Source of the DNA: Euonymus europaeus
Taxonomy: Eukaryota; Streptophyta; Magnoliopsida; Celastrales; Celastraceae
Reading direction: 5' to 3'
NCBI GenBank assembly: GCA_963580455.1
Contig: OY756972.1
Coordinates: 8,261,001-8,325,000, forward strand
Length of the DNA stretch: 64,000 nucleotides
Numbering within the stretch: the stretch's first letter is position 1; each line of letters begins with the position of its first letter. This document shows positions 10,563 to 21,839 of the stretch, in pieces. A program made the position numbers and the translations under genes. The notes below the pieces were generated by a model, which saw nothing but the letters and a program-made list of their open reading frames with translations, had not been told where the DNA came from and made no database searches.

Positions 10563-11739
10563 CTACACTGAAAAACACCGCATCGTTTGCATATTGTAAA
10601 TGAGTTATTGCACTGCCATTTTTCTTCATACTCAGTCCTTTTATCAAGCACATCTCTTTGCCTTTTACTATTAATTGATGGTGTCCCTCTGCTACCTCAT
10701 TAAAATGGAAAGGAGAAAGAGGATCTCCTTGCCTCATGCCTCCCTGAAGGACAAATTGCTCACCAATCGAGCCATTTACAAGAACTGAAGCTTTTGCCAT
10801 TCCAACACATTCCAATATCCAAGACCTCCACCTTGATCCAAAGCCCATAATTGTCTTCACTTGCTATAAGAAACTCCATTGAATCGAGTCAAATGTCTTC
10901 TCAAAGTCTATTTTCAAAAATGTATCCCTTCTTTCACCTTTTCTTAATAGAGTACACAATCTCATTTGCTATTAAAATTGAGTCTACAATCTGCCTATTC
11001 TATATAAAACCCACTCCTCTTTACTAATAAGTTGAGTAATTGTTGTCCTCAATCGATTGGCTAGACTTTTTGCAAGAATTTTATACAAACTGCTTATCAA
11101 ATTGATTGGGCGGTAGTCTTTCAAAATTTCCAAGTCAATTTGTTTTGGAAGTAGTGAGATGAAGGAAGCGTTTACCTCTTTGGCCAGGATGCCAGTTCTA
11201 TAAAATCGACCCCCCATTGTTATTACATCAACGACAATCAAACTCCACGTCTTTTTAAAAAAACCAAAGTTGACCATCACGCCTAGGAGCTTTGGTGATA
11301 CCACAATCCCAAATAGTTGGCTTGATTTCCTCCAAAGAGAAAGGAAATTCAAGAAGCTCAACTTGATCAAATGAAATTTTCTAAGCTGAAGCTCGCTAAT
11401 CTCAATTTGAATCTCGTCTGGTGATGAGAATTGCTTCTAAAAATGTTGAAATATAGCCCTATGGATATTTGATGGATGTTCTTTACATCCTTCTTCTATC
11501 TAAAGCGCCACCAGTTTATTCATTTTCTTCTCAAGCTTGCACAAGTTTGAAAATATCGAGTGTTTTGATGTGCCTCTTTGATTCATTTGACCCTCGATTT
11601 TTGTCTTCAAAGGCTCTCATGTTGGTTGCACAACTAGACCCAACTTCTTTTTTTTAATCCAACGACTAAATGACCTTCATTTAGCCGCACTCCCAGCACC
11701 TTGAATGTTTCAAGACATAAAACAAAACATTGAGAACAT
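10335..11739 (-). pseudogene. LINE ORF2: endonuclease stub and RT core
   Basis: The ATG at 11739 opens with MFSMFCFMS-stop-NIQGAGSAAK, the expected start of the endonuclease. Then comes the linker (RAIFQHF, SSPDEIQIEISELQ). RT motifs follow: ASFISLLPKQ, DYRPINLISSLYKILAKSLA, QGGMRQGDPLSPFHF, and YANDAVFF where the family has YADDT-F. The second catalytic aspartate position thus reads Y-A-N-D, a change expected to impair polymerisation. Frame breaks occur near 10984 and 10868. A (TA)n run at 10521 disrupts the RT right after the YANDAVFF block. The RT ends at LWDPIV where the solo LTR enters. Confidence 0.85.
10521..10559. repeat. (TA)n microsatellite
   Basis: About 19 uninterrupted TA units inside the LINE RT. 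Read as protein on the minus strand it gives the artificial string of Ile-Tyr. Confidence 0.95.
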
Positions 11740-11888
11740 TACAACCAAAACCAAATCGAGAAACTCTTAAAAGCACTAAGAGTCCCTCTAGTTAAAGGTT
11801 CTCCATTCCTCATTCTCACGAGCAGTAATGGATTTCATTTTTTCCCAATCATATCATCAAACTCATCACTATTTAGCCCAATTAATTT

Positions 11889-12106
11889 TGATAACTTTTG
11901 AACACAAATCAGCAAAAGATAACAGATTAAGAAAATGAAGAAATAAGACTCAAAGACTAAGAAAATGGCTACACATATCCATCAAGACATTAGGTTTTTC
12001 ATTACATACAAAAAGGCACACAGACTAGCCTTAATAGGCACACCAAAATGACACGGCATCAAAGAAAAGATAATTACTAAACTTCCCTCAACTCATTAGC
12101 ACCAAC
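11889..12106 (-). repeat. Copia-1 3' LTR
   Basis: On the minus strand it begins TGTTGGTGCTAATGAG and ends CAAAAGTTATCA. It pairs with the 216-bp copy at 15864-16079. Confidence 0.9.
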
Positions 12107-12114
12107 ACTCCTCC

Positions 12115-13600
12115 TTAATAAGTAGAAGGGCGAATTTCTTGAATTCCCAGCTCAGACTTGAACTTGAAGAACTTGTCTTTAGTCAAGGCTTTCGTGAATA
12201 TGTCAGCGACTTGACTCTCAGTGGAACAATGTTTCAACTCAACTTTACCTTGAGTGACCACTTCTCTTAGGAAGTGATACTTAACAACAATGTGCTTACT
12301 ACGACTGTGGAAGATTGGATTCTTGCTCATAGCAATAACTGAAAGATTCTCACAATTAATCTGAACTAGATAATTGCAGCCAATACCTATCGCATTCAAA
12401 ATAAACCTCAGCCAGAGAGAATGGCTAGTAGCTAAGGCAGCTAATATATACTCAGCCTCTACTGTTGATTGAGCTACAATTGACTACTTTTTTGACAACC
12501 AAGAGATAGAACTTGTGCTCATGGAACATATAACCAGAAGTACTTTTTGAATCGGTGATTGAACCTCCCCAATCACTATCTCAAAAACCAGACAACTTCG
12601 ACTCAGAGATAGACTTATAAACCAAACCAAAATTCTTGGTTCCTTGAAGATATCTCAAAATTCTCTTATATCCACCCCTATGGACTTCTTTAGAGTGTTG
12701 TATAATCTGGACAATAAACTGACAACATACATAATATCCAGCCTTGTTGCATAAATATACAATAAACATCCAATCATAGATCTATACTCAGATAGATCAA
12801 TATCAGTAGACTCATCAGCTTTATTAAAATTCTCTTTGACATAAAGAGGAGTAGAAACTGGTTTGCATCTATACATACCAAATCTAATCAAAACAGAATA
12901 CACATAGCTTCTTTGACTAACAGTGATCCTTTTGGGTTCTTGAGTGATCTCTATTCCCAGAAAATAATGAAGAAGACCCAAGTCATTCATCTCAAATTGC
13001 AACTCAATGTTCAATTTAAACTTTTCCAAGGAACATTCATAATTCTTTATGAGGAGTAAATTGTCAACATAGATTGATACAATAAGTTTTTCCTTTCCTG
13101 AAGTTTCCTTCACATATAATGTGTACTCATGCTCGTATCTCTTGAACCCTTGACTCAATAGATAAGAGTCCAGCCTGTTGTACCAACCCCTAGGGGCTTC
13201 TTTAAACCATATAGGGTTTTATTCAGTTTGAGAACTTTAGTTTCTTCAACTTCTTTGACATAGCCTGGAGGTTGTTCGACAAACACCTCCTCCTTAATAT
13301 CACCATTGAGAAAAGGCCGACTTCACATCAAGTTGGAAAATTTTCCATTTATTTTGAGCAGCAATAGCAAACACTATCCTAATAGTTTCGAATCTAGCTA
13401 TAGGAGCAAATGTCTCCTGATAGTTAGTGCCCTTCCTTTGAGTAAATCCTCCGGCGACAAGTCTGGCTTTATGTTTTTGAATTGTGTCGTCATCCCTAAG
13501 CTTTGTTTTATACAACCACTTTACTCCAATGACAGATTTATTCATAGGTAAATCCACCAATGTCCAGGTATTTTTTTTTTTTTTATCATAAACATATTTT
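12115..13600 (-). pseudogene. Copia-1 reverse transcriptase and RNase H
   Basis: RT starts with VKWLYKTKLRDDDTIQKHKA, then ARLVAGGFTQRKGTNYQETF and KWKIFQLDVKSAFSQ. It continues in another frame with IVSIYVDNLLLI, where copia has YVDD: the second catalytic Asp is Asn. Next are MNDLGLLHYFLGIEI, YVYSVLIRFGM and YRSMIGCLLYI. RNase H ends with NPIFHSRSKHIVVKYHFLRE and QVADIFTKALTKDKFFKFK. Frameshifts at about 13200-13300 and 12650, plus stops, inactivate it. Confidence 0.88.
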
Positions 13601-13849
13601 CATTCGTGGCCTTAACCCAAACTTCTTGATCTTTAGCTTCATCAAAGCAATTAGGCTCAACACTAGCGATATTGCATCTTTCATAAATCTGATAGATTAT
13701 AGATCTTCCTGGAAGGGGTCTCTGGAAGATTTGGAGCATAGGATGACCACTCCTCTTGCAAATCACTACCTTCAGGTTTGGCTACATCTACATCTTCTGG
13801 TATGAGTCTTATAATCAAGGTCTAGAACTTCATTTGATGACTCCCACTT

Positions 13850-14875
13850 TCATTCCTTCTCCTTAGCAAATTTGAAATCTCTACTAATTATGAGCCTCCC
13901 AGTTTTTATATTATACACACAATAGCCCTTACTATCTGCACTATATCCCATAAAGACTCTAATTTTAGCTTTCTTATATAACTTCATATGATTACTCTTT
14001 GGAATATGATAGTAGCAAATACACCCGAACCCTTTCAAGAATTTGACAATAGTTTTTTTCTCATGACATTGCTAAAAAGGAATAGTGTTTACAAGAACTT
14101 TGGTGGGACTAATATTCATGAGATGCACTGCACTGCTACAAAAACTGCCTCAGCCCAAAATTTATTTGGCACATTCTTGTCCCATAGCATGCTTCTAGCC
14201 TTCTCAAGGATTGTTCTATTCTTCTGTTTAGCAAGCCCATTTTGCTCTAGGGAGTGAGCAACTCAGAATTGATGCTTGATGCCCTTCTGATCACAAAACT
14301 CAGTGAATTCTCTGGACATGTTCTCCATTCCACTATCACTTCTCAACGCTTTGATTTTCTTTTACCTGAGATTTTCAACCAAATTTTTGAAAATTTTAAA
14401 CACACCAAGGCATTCAAATTCATGCTTTAGAAAATACACCCAAGTGTATCGGCTATAATCATCAGTGAATGTTATGAAATACCTATTCTCTTGTATTGAA
14501 GGAGTTTGCATCGGACCATAGATGTTCGTATGAATAAGGTCCATGAGTGATCAACATGATGCAGCTAGTTCTTCTCAAATAGAAGACGATTAAATTTTCC
14601 TTGCATACAACCCTTGCACAATTCATCAATAGAGACAGAACTGAGCATATTATTCACCAATGAAGGAACCACCTCAATCCTCACTGATGCTGTCCCTACT
14701 CCTGCTAAATTTACTACATCGTCATTGCCAAGCAAAACTTTTGTCTTTCTACTTCGATCAATACTCTTAAGAAATTCTTTCACTTCTGTCATATGATTGC
14801 TACATCCACTATCAATGTACCACACTCCAGTATTGACCTCCTGAGCAGCAAGACACACATAAAACAAAAAAATTT
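13850..14875 (-). pseudogene. Copia-1 protease and integrase
   Basis: The protease active site reads VWYIDSGCSNHMT (about 14830), so D-S-G is kept. The pre-integrase zinc region is represented by ELCKGCMQGK. The integrase core has DLIHTNIYGPMQT (HTD normally; here HTN), then YFITFTDDYSRYTWVYFLKH with the second Asp. Its C-terminal part is GFGCICYYHIPKSNHMKLYKKA, then VFMGYSADSKGYCVYN. The frame changes several times, and part of the core between 14038 and 14362 is only recognisable in other frames. It would insert cDNA into the genome in a live element. Confidence 0.85.
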
Positions 14876-14916
14876 CTTTTTCTTCACCACTGTTTCCATC
14901 AAATTGCAAAGCTAAA

Positions 14917-15819
14917 TTAGCCTTTTTTATTTGCTTGACAATTTTTCTGAAGGTGACCATGCCTAGCACAGTGGTTGCACTTTGGTTTACCATTGAACAA
15001 ACACTCTTGATCAAAATGACCAATTCTACTACAGATTTGACATTCAGTCTTTTGTTTGGTTTTATTATGACTGTTTATATTAAGCATGGTTTTGAAGGTA
15101 TTTTTAGTACCAAGCTCTTCATCCTCACATCTGGCTTTATGAACCTCCAAGGAACCCAATAAATCACTAACAGAAAGTTCATCAAGCTTTTTCCTTTCTT
15201 CAATAGCTATTATTGAGTTAAAAGACTGATTAAAAAAATTTCAACAACTCTTTTTTCAGTCAGATGCTCACCGTAGGTGCGCATTTTGTTGACAATCTCT
15301 GACAGTCTAGTGTAATATTGAATAACCTTCTCTGTGTTCTTCATCTTCAAATTTTCCAAATTCCACCTTAGTTTTTGAAGTCGAACATTACAAACTTTGG
15401 GGTTGCCCTAAAATTCATCTTGAACTGTATGCCAGGCATGCTTGGCTGAGAGAGCACCAATAATTATTGAGAATATTGCTTCAGTAATAAAGGCTTGAAT
15501 AATGTGGAGAGTTGTGCATCCTATCGTTTCCTTTTCTTCTGACTCCTCATATGCTGAGACTTGGCCTTGTCTTTGATACCGCAGCAACAAAAACCTTTTT
15601 CCTTTTCTTTGAGGCACTGGTATACTTAGCCAGGTCATCGTTATCTTCCGAAGTACACGAGAAGCTTTCTTCACTCAGTCCATTTTTCTCAATAACTTCC
15701 CAAATCTCAATAGACTCAAGATATGTCTTAAGCTTGACAACCCAAGTATCATAGTCTTGGCCATTGAAAGTGGGTACACGGTACTGCTTGCACAGATTCA
15801 ATTCAGCTATGACATCCAT
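14917..15819 (-). pseudogene. Copia-1 gag
   Basis: Starts at 15819 with MDVIAELNLCKQYRVPTFNG, then YDTWVVKLKTYLES, the usual opening of copia gag, which packages the element RNA. A frameshift near 15600 moves the frame to the part with HIIQAFITEAIFSIIIGALS. At 15159-14917 two CCHC zinc knuckles follow: CQICSRIGHFDQEC and CNHCARHGHLQKNC, both C-x2-C-x4-H-x4-C and both intact. Two knuckles are more than the single one of most plant copia elements. Several frame changes make the reading frame unusable as a whole. Confidence 0.85.
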
Positions 15820-15863
15820 CCAATACCATAATACCCACTAGCAGATCACAAACGGCTCCACTA

Positions 15864-16079
15864 TGATAACTTTTTAACACAAATCAGCAAAAGAGACCAA
15901 ATTAAGAAAATGAAGAAATAAGACTCAGAGTAAGAAAATGGCTACTCATATTCATCAAGGCATTAGGGTTTTTCATTATACACAAAAAGTCACACAAAAC
16001 GGTCTTAATAGGCACACCAAAATGATACAAAATCAAGGAAAATAATTATTAAACTGCCCGTTTCTCATTTGCACCAACA
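15864..16079 (-). repeat. Copia-1 5' LTR
   Basis: On the minus strand it begins TGTTGGTGCAAATGAG and ends AAAAAGTTATCA. The next bases, TAGTGGAGCCG, stand where the primer-binding site should be but match initiator tRNA poorly. Confidence 0.9.
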
Positions 16080-16247
16080 AATTTACCTACCTCCCTTGTT
16101 AGTAAATCAAAGATTCGATGAAATAAGCATCATTTTTTGCGTCTAAATAAGAAGAAAGTTTTCGAGATCAATGTGGCACTCAATTCTAAACAAAAAAACT
16201 AAAGAGCAGTTTGTGCAGGATCAATCCTGAAATAACTTGTTAAAGAG

Positions 16248-16320
16248 CGGTTTGTGGTAAATGTGTTTTCACCTAGAACATTTTGGGTAAATCACGTAGA
16301 TTGACATTGAAATAACTTGT
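16248..16320 (+). repeat. Copy of the repeat at 6524-6595
   Basis: GTTTGTGGTAAATGTG, then CATTTTGGGTAAATCACG, then GTAGATTGACATTGAAA repeats the text at 6524-6595 in the same direction with a handful of changes. Confidence 0.7.
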
Positions 16321-16731
16321 TAGTAGATACTTCACCTTCATTGCACTTAAGGTTGTGCTAGCTTGTATAAGAAGAACATTTTTTTCCCTTCAAATCCATT
16401 TAATTCTTTTGTTCAAAAGATCTACAAAATATTTTTGCATATGCCCCATAGATATAAGCAAGATTAGGGAAGAATGCACATCCATTTATGTGTTCTTGTT
16501 TTAGGGTGAATACAAGTGGGGAAATTATTTAGAAGCTTATCTTCATTTGGAACTCAAGAAACATGTAATGGAAATTAAACTAGTCTCTAGAAAATTTCAA
16601 GTCTATTTTTGGGGCTCTTTGAAACTTTCATTGATAAGTTTTACTTTTCCTTCTTATTGTAATCAAGTTCACACATGGAACTCCTAAGTAATTGAAATTT
16701 GATGAACAAATTTTTACATACAAAATATTTA
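16321..16731. other. No recognisable gene
   Basis: AT-rich, stop-rich flank between copia-1 and the MITE. Nothing identified. Confidence 0.4.
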
Positions 16732-17201
16732 AGTATCGTTTGGTTTGTGGAATGTTTGAGTGAGAATAAGAATGACAATGAGAATGGAAATGAGAGTGAG
16801 AATGAGATTTTGATTCTCACATTTGTTTGCATAAAAACTGTTTTGGGAATGAGAATGAAATATGTGTTTTATCTATTTTATCCTTTACTAGTAATATGTG
16901 CAGTGTCATTTTGTCCTTTCCAAAAAAATATTTGTTTTACTTATTACATTATTATTTTATTTGCTTAAAAATCTGTTAAAAAATTATGGGAAAAAATTCA
17001 AAAAAAAGGGGGGTATTTTAGTCATTTAATGGTTCATTCCATGTGCAATGGACCATTCCCACCAAATGAGAGTAAAATGGGAATAGAGAAGAAGATGGAA
17101 TGTGGAATGGAATGGGCCATTTCATTCACCCAAAATTAATAAACCAAACAATGGAATGAAATGGAATGACCCATTCCCTATTCCCCAAACCAAACGATAC
17201 C
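16732..17201. mobile_element. PIF/Harbinger-type MITE, 470 bp
   Basis: Terminal inverted repeats: left AGTATCGTTTGGTTTG, right complement GGTATCGTTTGGTTTG, extending to GGAAT. TTA lies on both sides (16729-16731 and 17202-17204), the 3-bp target duplication of PIF/Harbinger elements. The left part is rich in GAGAATGA-type repeats. No coding capacity. Confidence 0.82.
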
Positions 17202-17204
17202 TTA

Positions 17205-17769
17205 GTTTAAACATTCAGTTTAACACAGACGGTCTTTTTCTCAATGAAAGCATGAGGGCTTAATTAAAATATAAGGATAATTAATAAACTTAACAAACAT
17301 TTATGTTTAAATATCAAAAAATAATTTATTTAAGTATCTTCAAAATTAAAAAATTTAATTATTAATATTATGAGAACAAAGTTCACGCTCAATTAAAAAA
17401 TTCTAGACCTGACCTTTAGGAAGAAGTAGTCTTGAGCGAGCCCTAAAAGTAGGAGAGGGGGGATTTTGACTGGCACACTTGGTCCATTATCAGGTTTATT
17501 CGTGTCCTTCATGTCAGAGGAGTCAGTGTGTATTCTTTTACATCAAGTGTAAGGCAATTGGAAGTAATAATTTTGCCGAGATCAATATCGAATGGCAAGA
17601 AGACTTGTGTTTGGAATTTCAGGTGTATACAATGCAATGCATATGACAATGAATAATGAATCAAATGCAAGAAAATAAACGTTAGGGACAATTCACAATC
17701 GGTAATTTCAAATGTCTCAATTAAACCAGCAATGTGAAAGCAATTGAATTGAACAATTAATTAAAGAAA
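17205..17769. other. No recognisable gene
   Basis: No conserved motif. The minus-strand open frame at 17509-17691 looks accidental. This should be the place of the missing part of the copia-2 5' LTR. Confidence 0.4.
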
Positions 17770-17842
17770 TCTACATAATTCTTTGTGTTTTTCTTGTTCT
17801 TGTTGATCTATTGCTTGTTTGCTTGGTTTATTCATAACAAAC

Positions 17843-17855
17843 TGGTATTAGAGAC
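17843..17855 (+). other. Copia-2 primer-binding site
   Basis: TGGTATTAGAGAC is the initiator-tRNA-Met primer site TGGTATCAGAGCC with two or three changes. It follows the LTR end CATAACA by four bases. Confidence 0.75.
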
Positions 17856-17889
17856 ACAATGTTATCTGATCTAAACTTAGGCGTTGAAG

Positions 17890-18720
17890 ATGCCATCTCA
17901 TAATGTCAAGATCGACAAGTTCACCGGGAACAATAGTTTTAGTTTATAGCGAGTTAAGATAAAAGCCTTGTTGAAGCAACAAAGAATCTGGACACCTATG
18001 ACAAGGACAAAATCCACTGGGTAGATGATGCTGAGTTGGCATCGCAAGAGGAGATAGCTCATTCCTCTATTTTTCTTTGTTTTTCTGATGAAGTTCTTAT
18101 AAAGTTTGCAGAAGAAGAAACTACAGTAAGTTTTTGGTTGAAGTTAGAGAGTTTGTACATAACAAAATCCATAACAAATAAGTTACTCTTGAAGCAACGT
18201 TTATTTTTGCTCCTAATGCAAGAAGGATCGTCTCTGAACAACCATCTGGATAAGCTTAACAACTTGTTGATAGATTTGAGGAATATTGATGTGAAGATTG
18301 AAGATCAGGATGTTGCATTGATTTTGTTAGTTTTTCTTCTATTTTTGTATGAAAACTTTGTTCAGTCTTTTGTAAACGAAAAAGACTCAATATCATTGGA
18401 AGAGGTTCATTCCAGTCTTTACAGTCGAGAGCTTCCATATCAAGTCGCAAGAAATGTTTTCGAGGAGAAGTCCAATGCATTAGTAGTATCAAATTATGAG
18501 ACTATATGTGGACTATCAGAAAAGAAAGGCAAGAATAAGGGATATTAAAATTCTGGGTCCAAGTCTCGTACTAGTAAAAACACTTGTAATTATTGCAAAC
18601 AAGAAGAACACTAGAAATCAGATTGCCCTAAGTTGAAGAATAAATCTGCAGATGTTGCTGATGTGGCCCAAGATGTCTCATCATTGGAGGCAGACTTATC
18701 ACTTGTTGCTTCCAATTAGG
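17890..18720 (+). pseudogene. Copia-2 gag
   Basis: The ATG at 17890 opens with MPSHNVKIDKFTGNNSFSL, a typical gag start. After stops an open frame from 18036 to 18548 continues with FWLKLESLYITKSITNKLLL, then LNNHLDKLNNLLIDLRNIDV and SISLEEVHSSLYSREL (the UBN2-type gag domain). The zinc knuckle reads CNYCKQEEH-stop-KSDC, so its C-x2-C-x4-H-x4-C pattern is cut by a stop. Gag forms the particle that carries the element RNA. Confidence 0.85.
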
Positions 18721-18729
18721 CATGTCCAG

Positions 18730-19930
18730 ATGATAAGTGGGTGCTTGAGTCAGGTTGTTCCTACCATATGATGCCTAATAGGGATTGGTTCACAACATAC
18801 GAAGAGATAGATTGAGGGAATGTTATCATGGTTAACGATGCTATTTGTCCAATTGTTGGGATTAGTTTTATTCAAATTATGATGCATGATGGCGTGGTGA
18901 GGATGCTAACTGATGTCAAATACAACATCATGTTTCTGAAGAAAATTTGATATCTTTAACTATTTTGGATGCTAAAGGATATAAGTACAGTGGCGAAGAT
19001 GGAGTGATCAGAGTTAGTTAAGGAGCGTTAGTGATCATGAGGTACAAAAATTACATTCCTTATATATTCTACAAGGAAAAACTATGACAAGCTTAGCTGG
19101 TGTAGTGTCTCCTTCCGAGAGTATTAAATCTAAAAATACCAAGCTATGACATATGAGACTTAGACACATGAGTGAGAAGAGGATGACTTTTTGAGTAAAC
19201 GAGACCCTCTATGTGGTCATAAAGTGGCTGGTTTTGAGTTCTTTGAACATTGTATTTATGACAACCAACGCCTAATTCAATTTAGCAAGGCAGTCATAGA
19301 ACAAAGGCAACTCTAGACTACATTCACTCATTCACTCAGATAGTTAGGGTCCATCTCATGTTCCATCTTTAAGTGGATCAAGGTATTTCCTATCTTTGAT
19401 TGATGATTACTCTAAAATGACTTGGGTATACATGATGAAACACAAAGGAGAAGCTTTCAAACTTTTCAAGCATTGAAAAGTGTCGGTTGAAAGTTAGGTT
19501 ACTAAGAAGATTATAAGTGTCTTTGTACTGATAATGGGTAAGAGTTTTCCTCTTTTGAATTTTAACAATATTGTAAAGATGAAGGTATTTCATGACATCG
19601 TACAGTTAGACACACTGCATAACAAAATGGGATAGTGAATTGTATGAATATAACGTTGTTTGGAGAGAGCTCGATGCATGCTCTCTTATGCAGGCATAGG
19701 AAGAAATTTTTGGGCTGAAGTTATGAGCATAGATTGCTATCTGATAAATCGCAGTACTAAAACTGCCATTGATTGTAAAACTCGTTTTGAGGTATGGACT
19801 AATACACCCACTAAATACTCTATTTGAGAATTTTTAGTAGAACCTAGAGGAAAAAAAGGTTTATATGTTTGTTATGGAGTTAGGATAAAGAGCTATAGAA
19901 TTTGGTCTCCATCTGAACATAAAGTTATTT
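18730..19930 (+). pseudogene. Copia-2 protease and integrase
   Basis: The protease active site reads [18 protein letters not shown]. The family has LDSGCSYHM, so the catalytic Asp is Glu here. The integrase region is badly broken; recognisable pieces are DDYSKMTWVYMMKHKGEAFK near 19400 and WAEVMSIDCYLINRS near 19720. A 62-bp tandem duplication sits just after it (19960-20060). Confidence 0.75.
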
Positions 19931-19959
19931 TAAGCCAAAATGTCACTTTTAATGAAAAT

Positions 19960-20060
19960 TCTATGCTCTGCCCGAGTGCGGGTCTTCTGTTTCAGGAAAA
20001 GAAGATGATGCTAACTGAAAATCTATGCTCTGCCCGAGTGCGGGTCTTCTGTTTCAGAGT
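19960..20060 (+). repeat. 62-bp tandem duplication in copia-2
   Basis: CTATGCTCTGCCCGAGTGCG, followed by GGTCTTCTGTTTCAG, appears at 19961 and again 62 bp later at 20023 without a visible change over about 35 bp. Such perfect identity inside an old, mutated element points to a late event. Confidence 0.9.
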
Positions 20061-20329
20061 CTTGTGGAAACCTCAGTGCAGACACACACAATTGATGAAT
20101 ATAGCCATCATCAACATCATGAACATGAAGAAAGTAATGCATATGAAAACCAGCCCTATAGTATTGCTACAAATCGTCTAAAACTAAATGTGGGTGCTCC
20201 CAAAAGGTACAGTTTTGAAGATACGATAGTTTATGCACTCAATGTTGCCGAAGAAGTGGATGCTCCAGAGCCCTCCACGTTTTAGGAAGCTATCACCAGA
20301 GTATGAAAACTGCGTGTTGCAATGGGTGA

Positions 20330-21780
20330 AGATATGGAGTCCCTTCATAAAAACAAGACATGAGAGCTAGTACCAGTACCAAAGAAGAAGAAAATTGTTG
20401 ATTACAAGTGGGTATTTAAGAAAAATACAAGTATTCTAAGAGTTAAGGCTCCGAGGTACAAATCGTGTTTATTTGTTAAAGGCTACCATCAGAAAGAAAG
20501 AGAGAGTAGATTACAATTAAATTATCTCACAAGTCGTAAGGAACACTTCCATTAGAGTGTTGCTAGCAATAGTTGCACATCAGAATTTGGAGCTTGTGCA
20601 ATTAGATGTGAAGACTGCTTTCCTACATGAAAAGCTTGAAAAAGATATCTTAATGTCTCAACCAGAGGGGTTCATTATTCCTGATAAAGAAAATTTTCCT
20701 TGCAAGTTGAAGAAATCTTTGTATGGATTAAAGAAGTCTCCTCATCAATGGTACAAAACGTTTGATAGTTTTATGGTAGAGCATGGATACAATCGGAGTT
20801 TGTATGATTGTTGTGTTTATCACAAGAAGGTAGAGGATGTATCAAATATTTATCTTTTATTTTATGTGGATGACATGTTTATTGCTGCTCAAAACATGTC
20901 AAATATTAAGAAAATTAAACAAACTTTTGGATTTCAAATTTGATATGAAAGAACTTGGTGCAGCACATAAAATTTTGGGAATGGAGATTTATAGGGATCA
21001 CACAGTTGGAAAGCTATTCTTGTCTCAAAAAAGCTATATTTAGAAAATAATATCCAGGTTTGGGATGTCTACTGCTAAATCTGTAAATACTCTAGCTGTT
21101 ACTAATGCTTATCTCTTTACTAAATTTTCACCTCAGTCATATGCTAAAATATAATATATGTCATGCGTTCCATATACTAGTGTAGTTGGAAGCCTAATGC
21201 ATGCTATGGTGTGCGCTTGGTCTAACATTGCACATGTTGTCAGTGTGGTGAGTAGGTTTATGGGACGTCTAGGAAAAGAACATTGGTAGGCAGTAAAACA
21301 CATTTTTTTTGGTATTCAAAAGCTTTTGCAGATGTTGGTCTCATATATGGTAGTGATATTTCAAGTTTGGTTTAAGGATATTCTGATTTTGATTATGATA
21401 CAAATGTTGATGGTAGGAGGTCTACGACTGGATGTCTTTACTGTTCATTGCTCGATTATGGATTGGAAACAAACATTACAAGCATCATTTACTTTATCAA
21501 CTATGGAGGTAGAGTATATGACTTTGACAGAAGCTGCAAAGGAATGAATTTGGTTAAAAGGTCTAGTCGGTGATCTTGGTTTTCAACACAAACAAACTAC
21601 GATATATTGTGAAATTTTGAGTGCTATATGTTTGGCTGAGGATCAGGTGCATCATGACATATCAAAGCATATGAATGTGCGATATCACTTCATTCAGATT
21701 GAAAAAAGAATTAAAGTCTTGAAAGTTGGGACTACAGTTAACCCAGTTGAAATGTTCACTAAATAAGTTCTTGAGAGCAA
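20330..21780 (+). pseudogene. Copia-2 reverse transcriptase and RNase H
   Basis: The longest open piece (20557-20943) reads HQNLELVQLDVKTAFLHEKL, then GFIIPDKENFPCKLKKSLYG, then NIYLLFYVDDMFIAAQNM. The YVDD catalytic motif is intact. A frameshift near 20940 leads to FDMKELGAAHKILGMEIYRD, then KLFLSQKSYI. The RNase H part is recognisable from GRRSTTGCLYCSLLDYG and, in scattered frames, to about 21780. Stops are frequent. In a live element it makes cDNA from genomic RNA. Confidence 0.85.
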
Positions 21781-21839
21781 GTTTTGACATTGTTTAGACT
21801 TGCTCAATATTGTGTGTGTTTCGACACACATACTGAAGC

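Larger units (their letters stand above)
7067..11739 (-). mobile_element. L1-type LINE, degenerate, interrupted
   Basis: On the minus strand the order is: start of the AP-endonuclease (NIQGAGSAAK, about 11710), linker, reverse transcriptase, zinc-binding reverse-transcriptase tail, RNase H, then 3' sequence ending in an A-tail (T-run at 7067-7076 on the plus strand). ORF1 is not seen. Most of the endonuclease is missing, because its first ten residues run almost straight into the linker before the RT. A 593-bp copia LTR interrupts the RT C-terminus. Many stops and frameshifts: dead. LINEs copy themselves by target-primed reverse transcription. The next insertion upstream, copia-1, sits 150 bp from the 5' end. 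Confidence 0.85.
11889..16079 (-). mobile_element. Copia-1: complete but inactive copia element
   Basis: Two LTRs (11889-12106, 218 bp; 15864-16079, 216 bp) in the same orientation flank a 3.76-kb interior read on the minus strand. A perfect 5-bp target duplication AATTT lies at 11884-11888 and 16080-16084. A purine tract (AAGGAGGAG on the minus strand) abuts the 3' LTR at 12107. The interior holds gag with two zinc knuckles, protease, integrase, reverse transcriptase and RNase H in the copia order. The LTRs differ at many places by eye, so the insertion is not recent. Stops and frameshifts break every domain. Confidence 0.92.
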
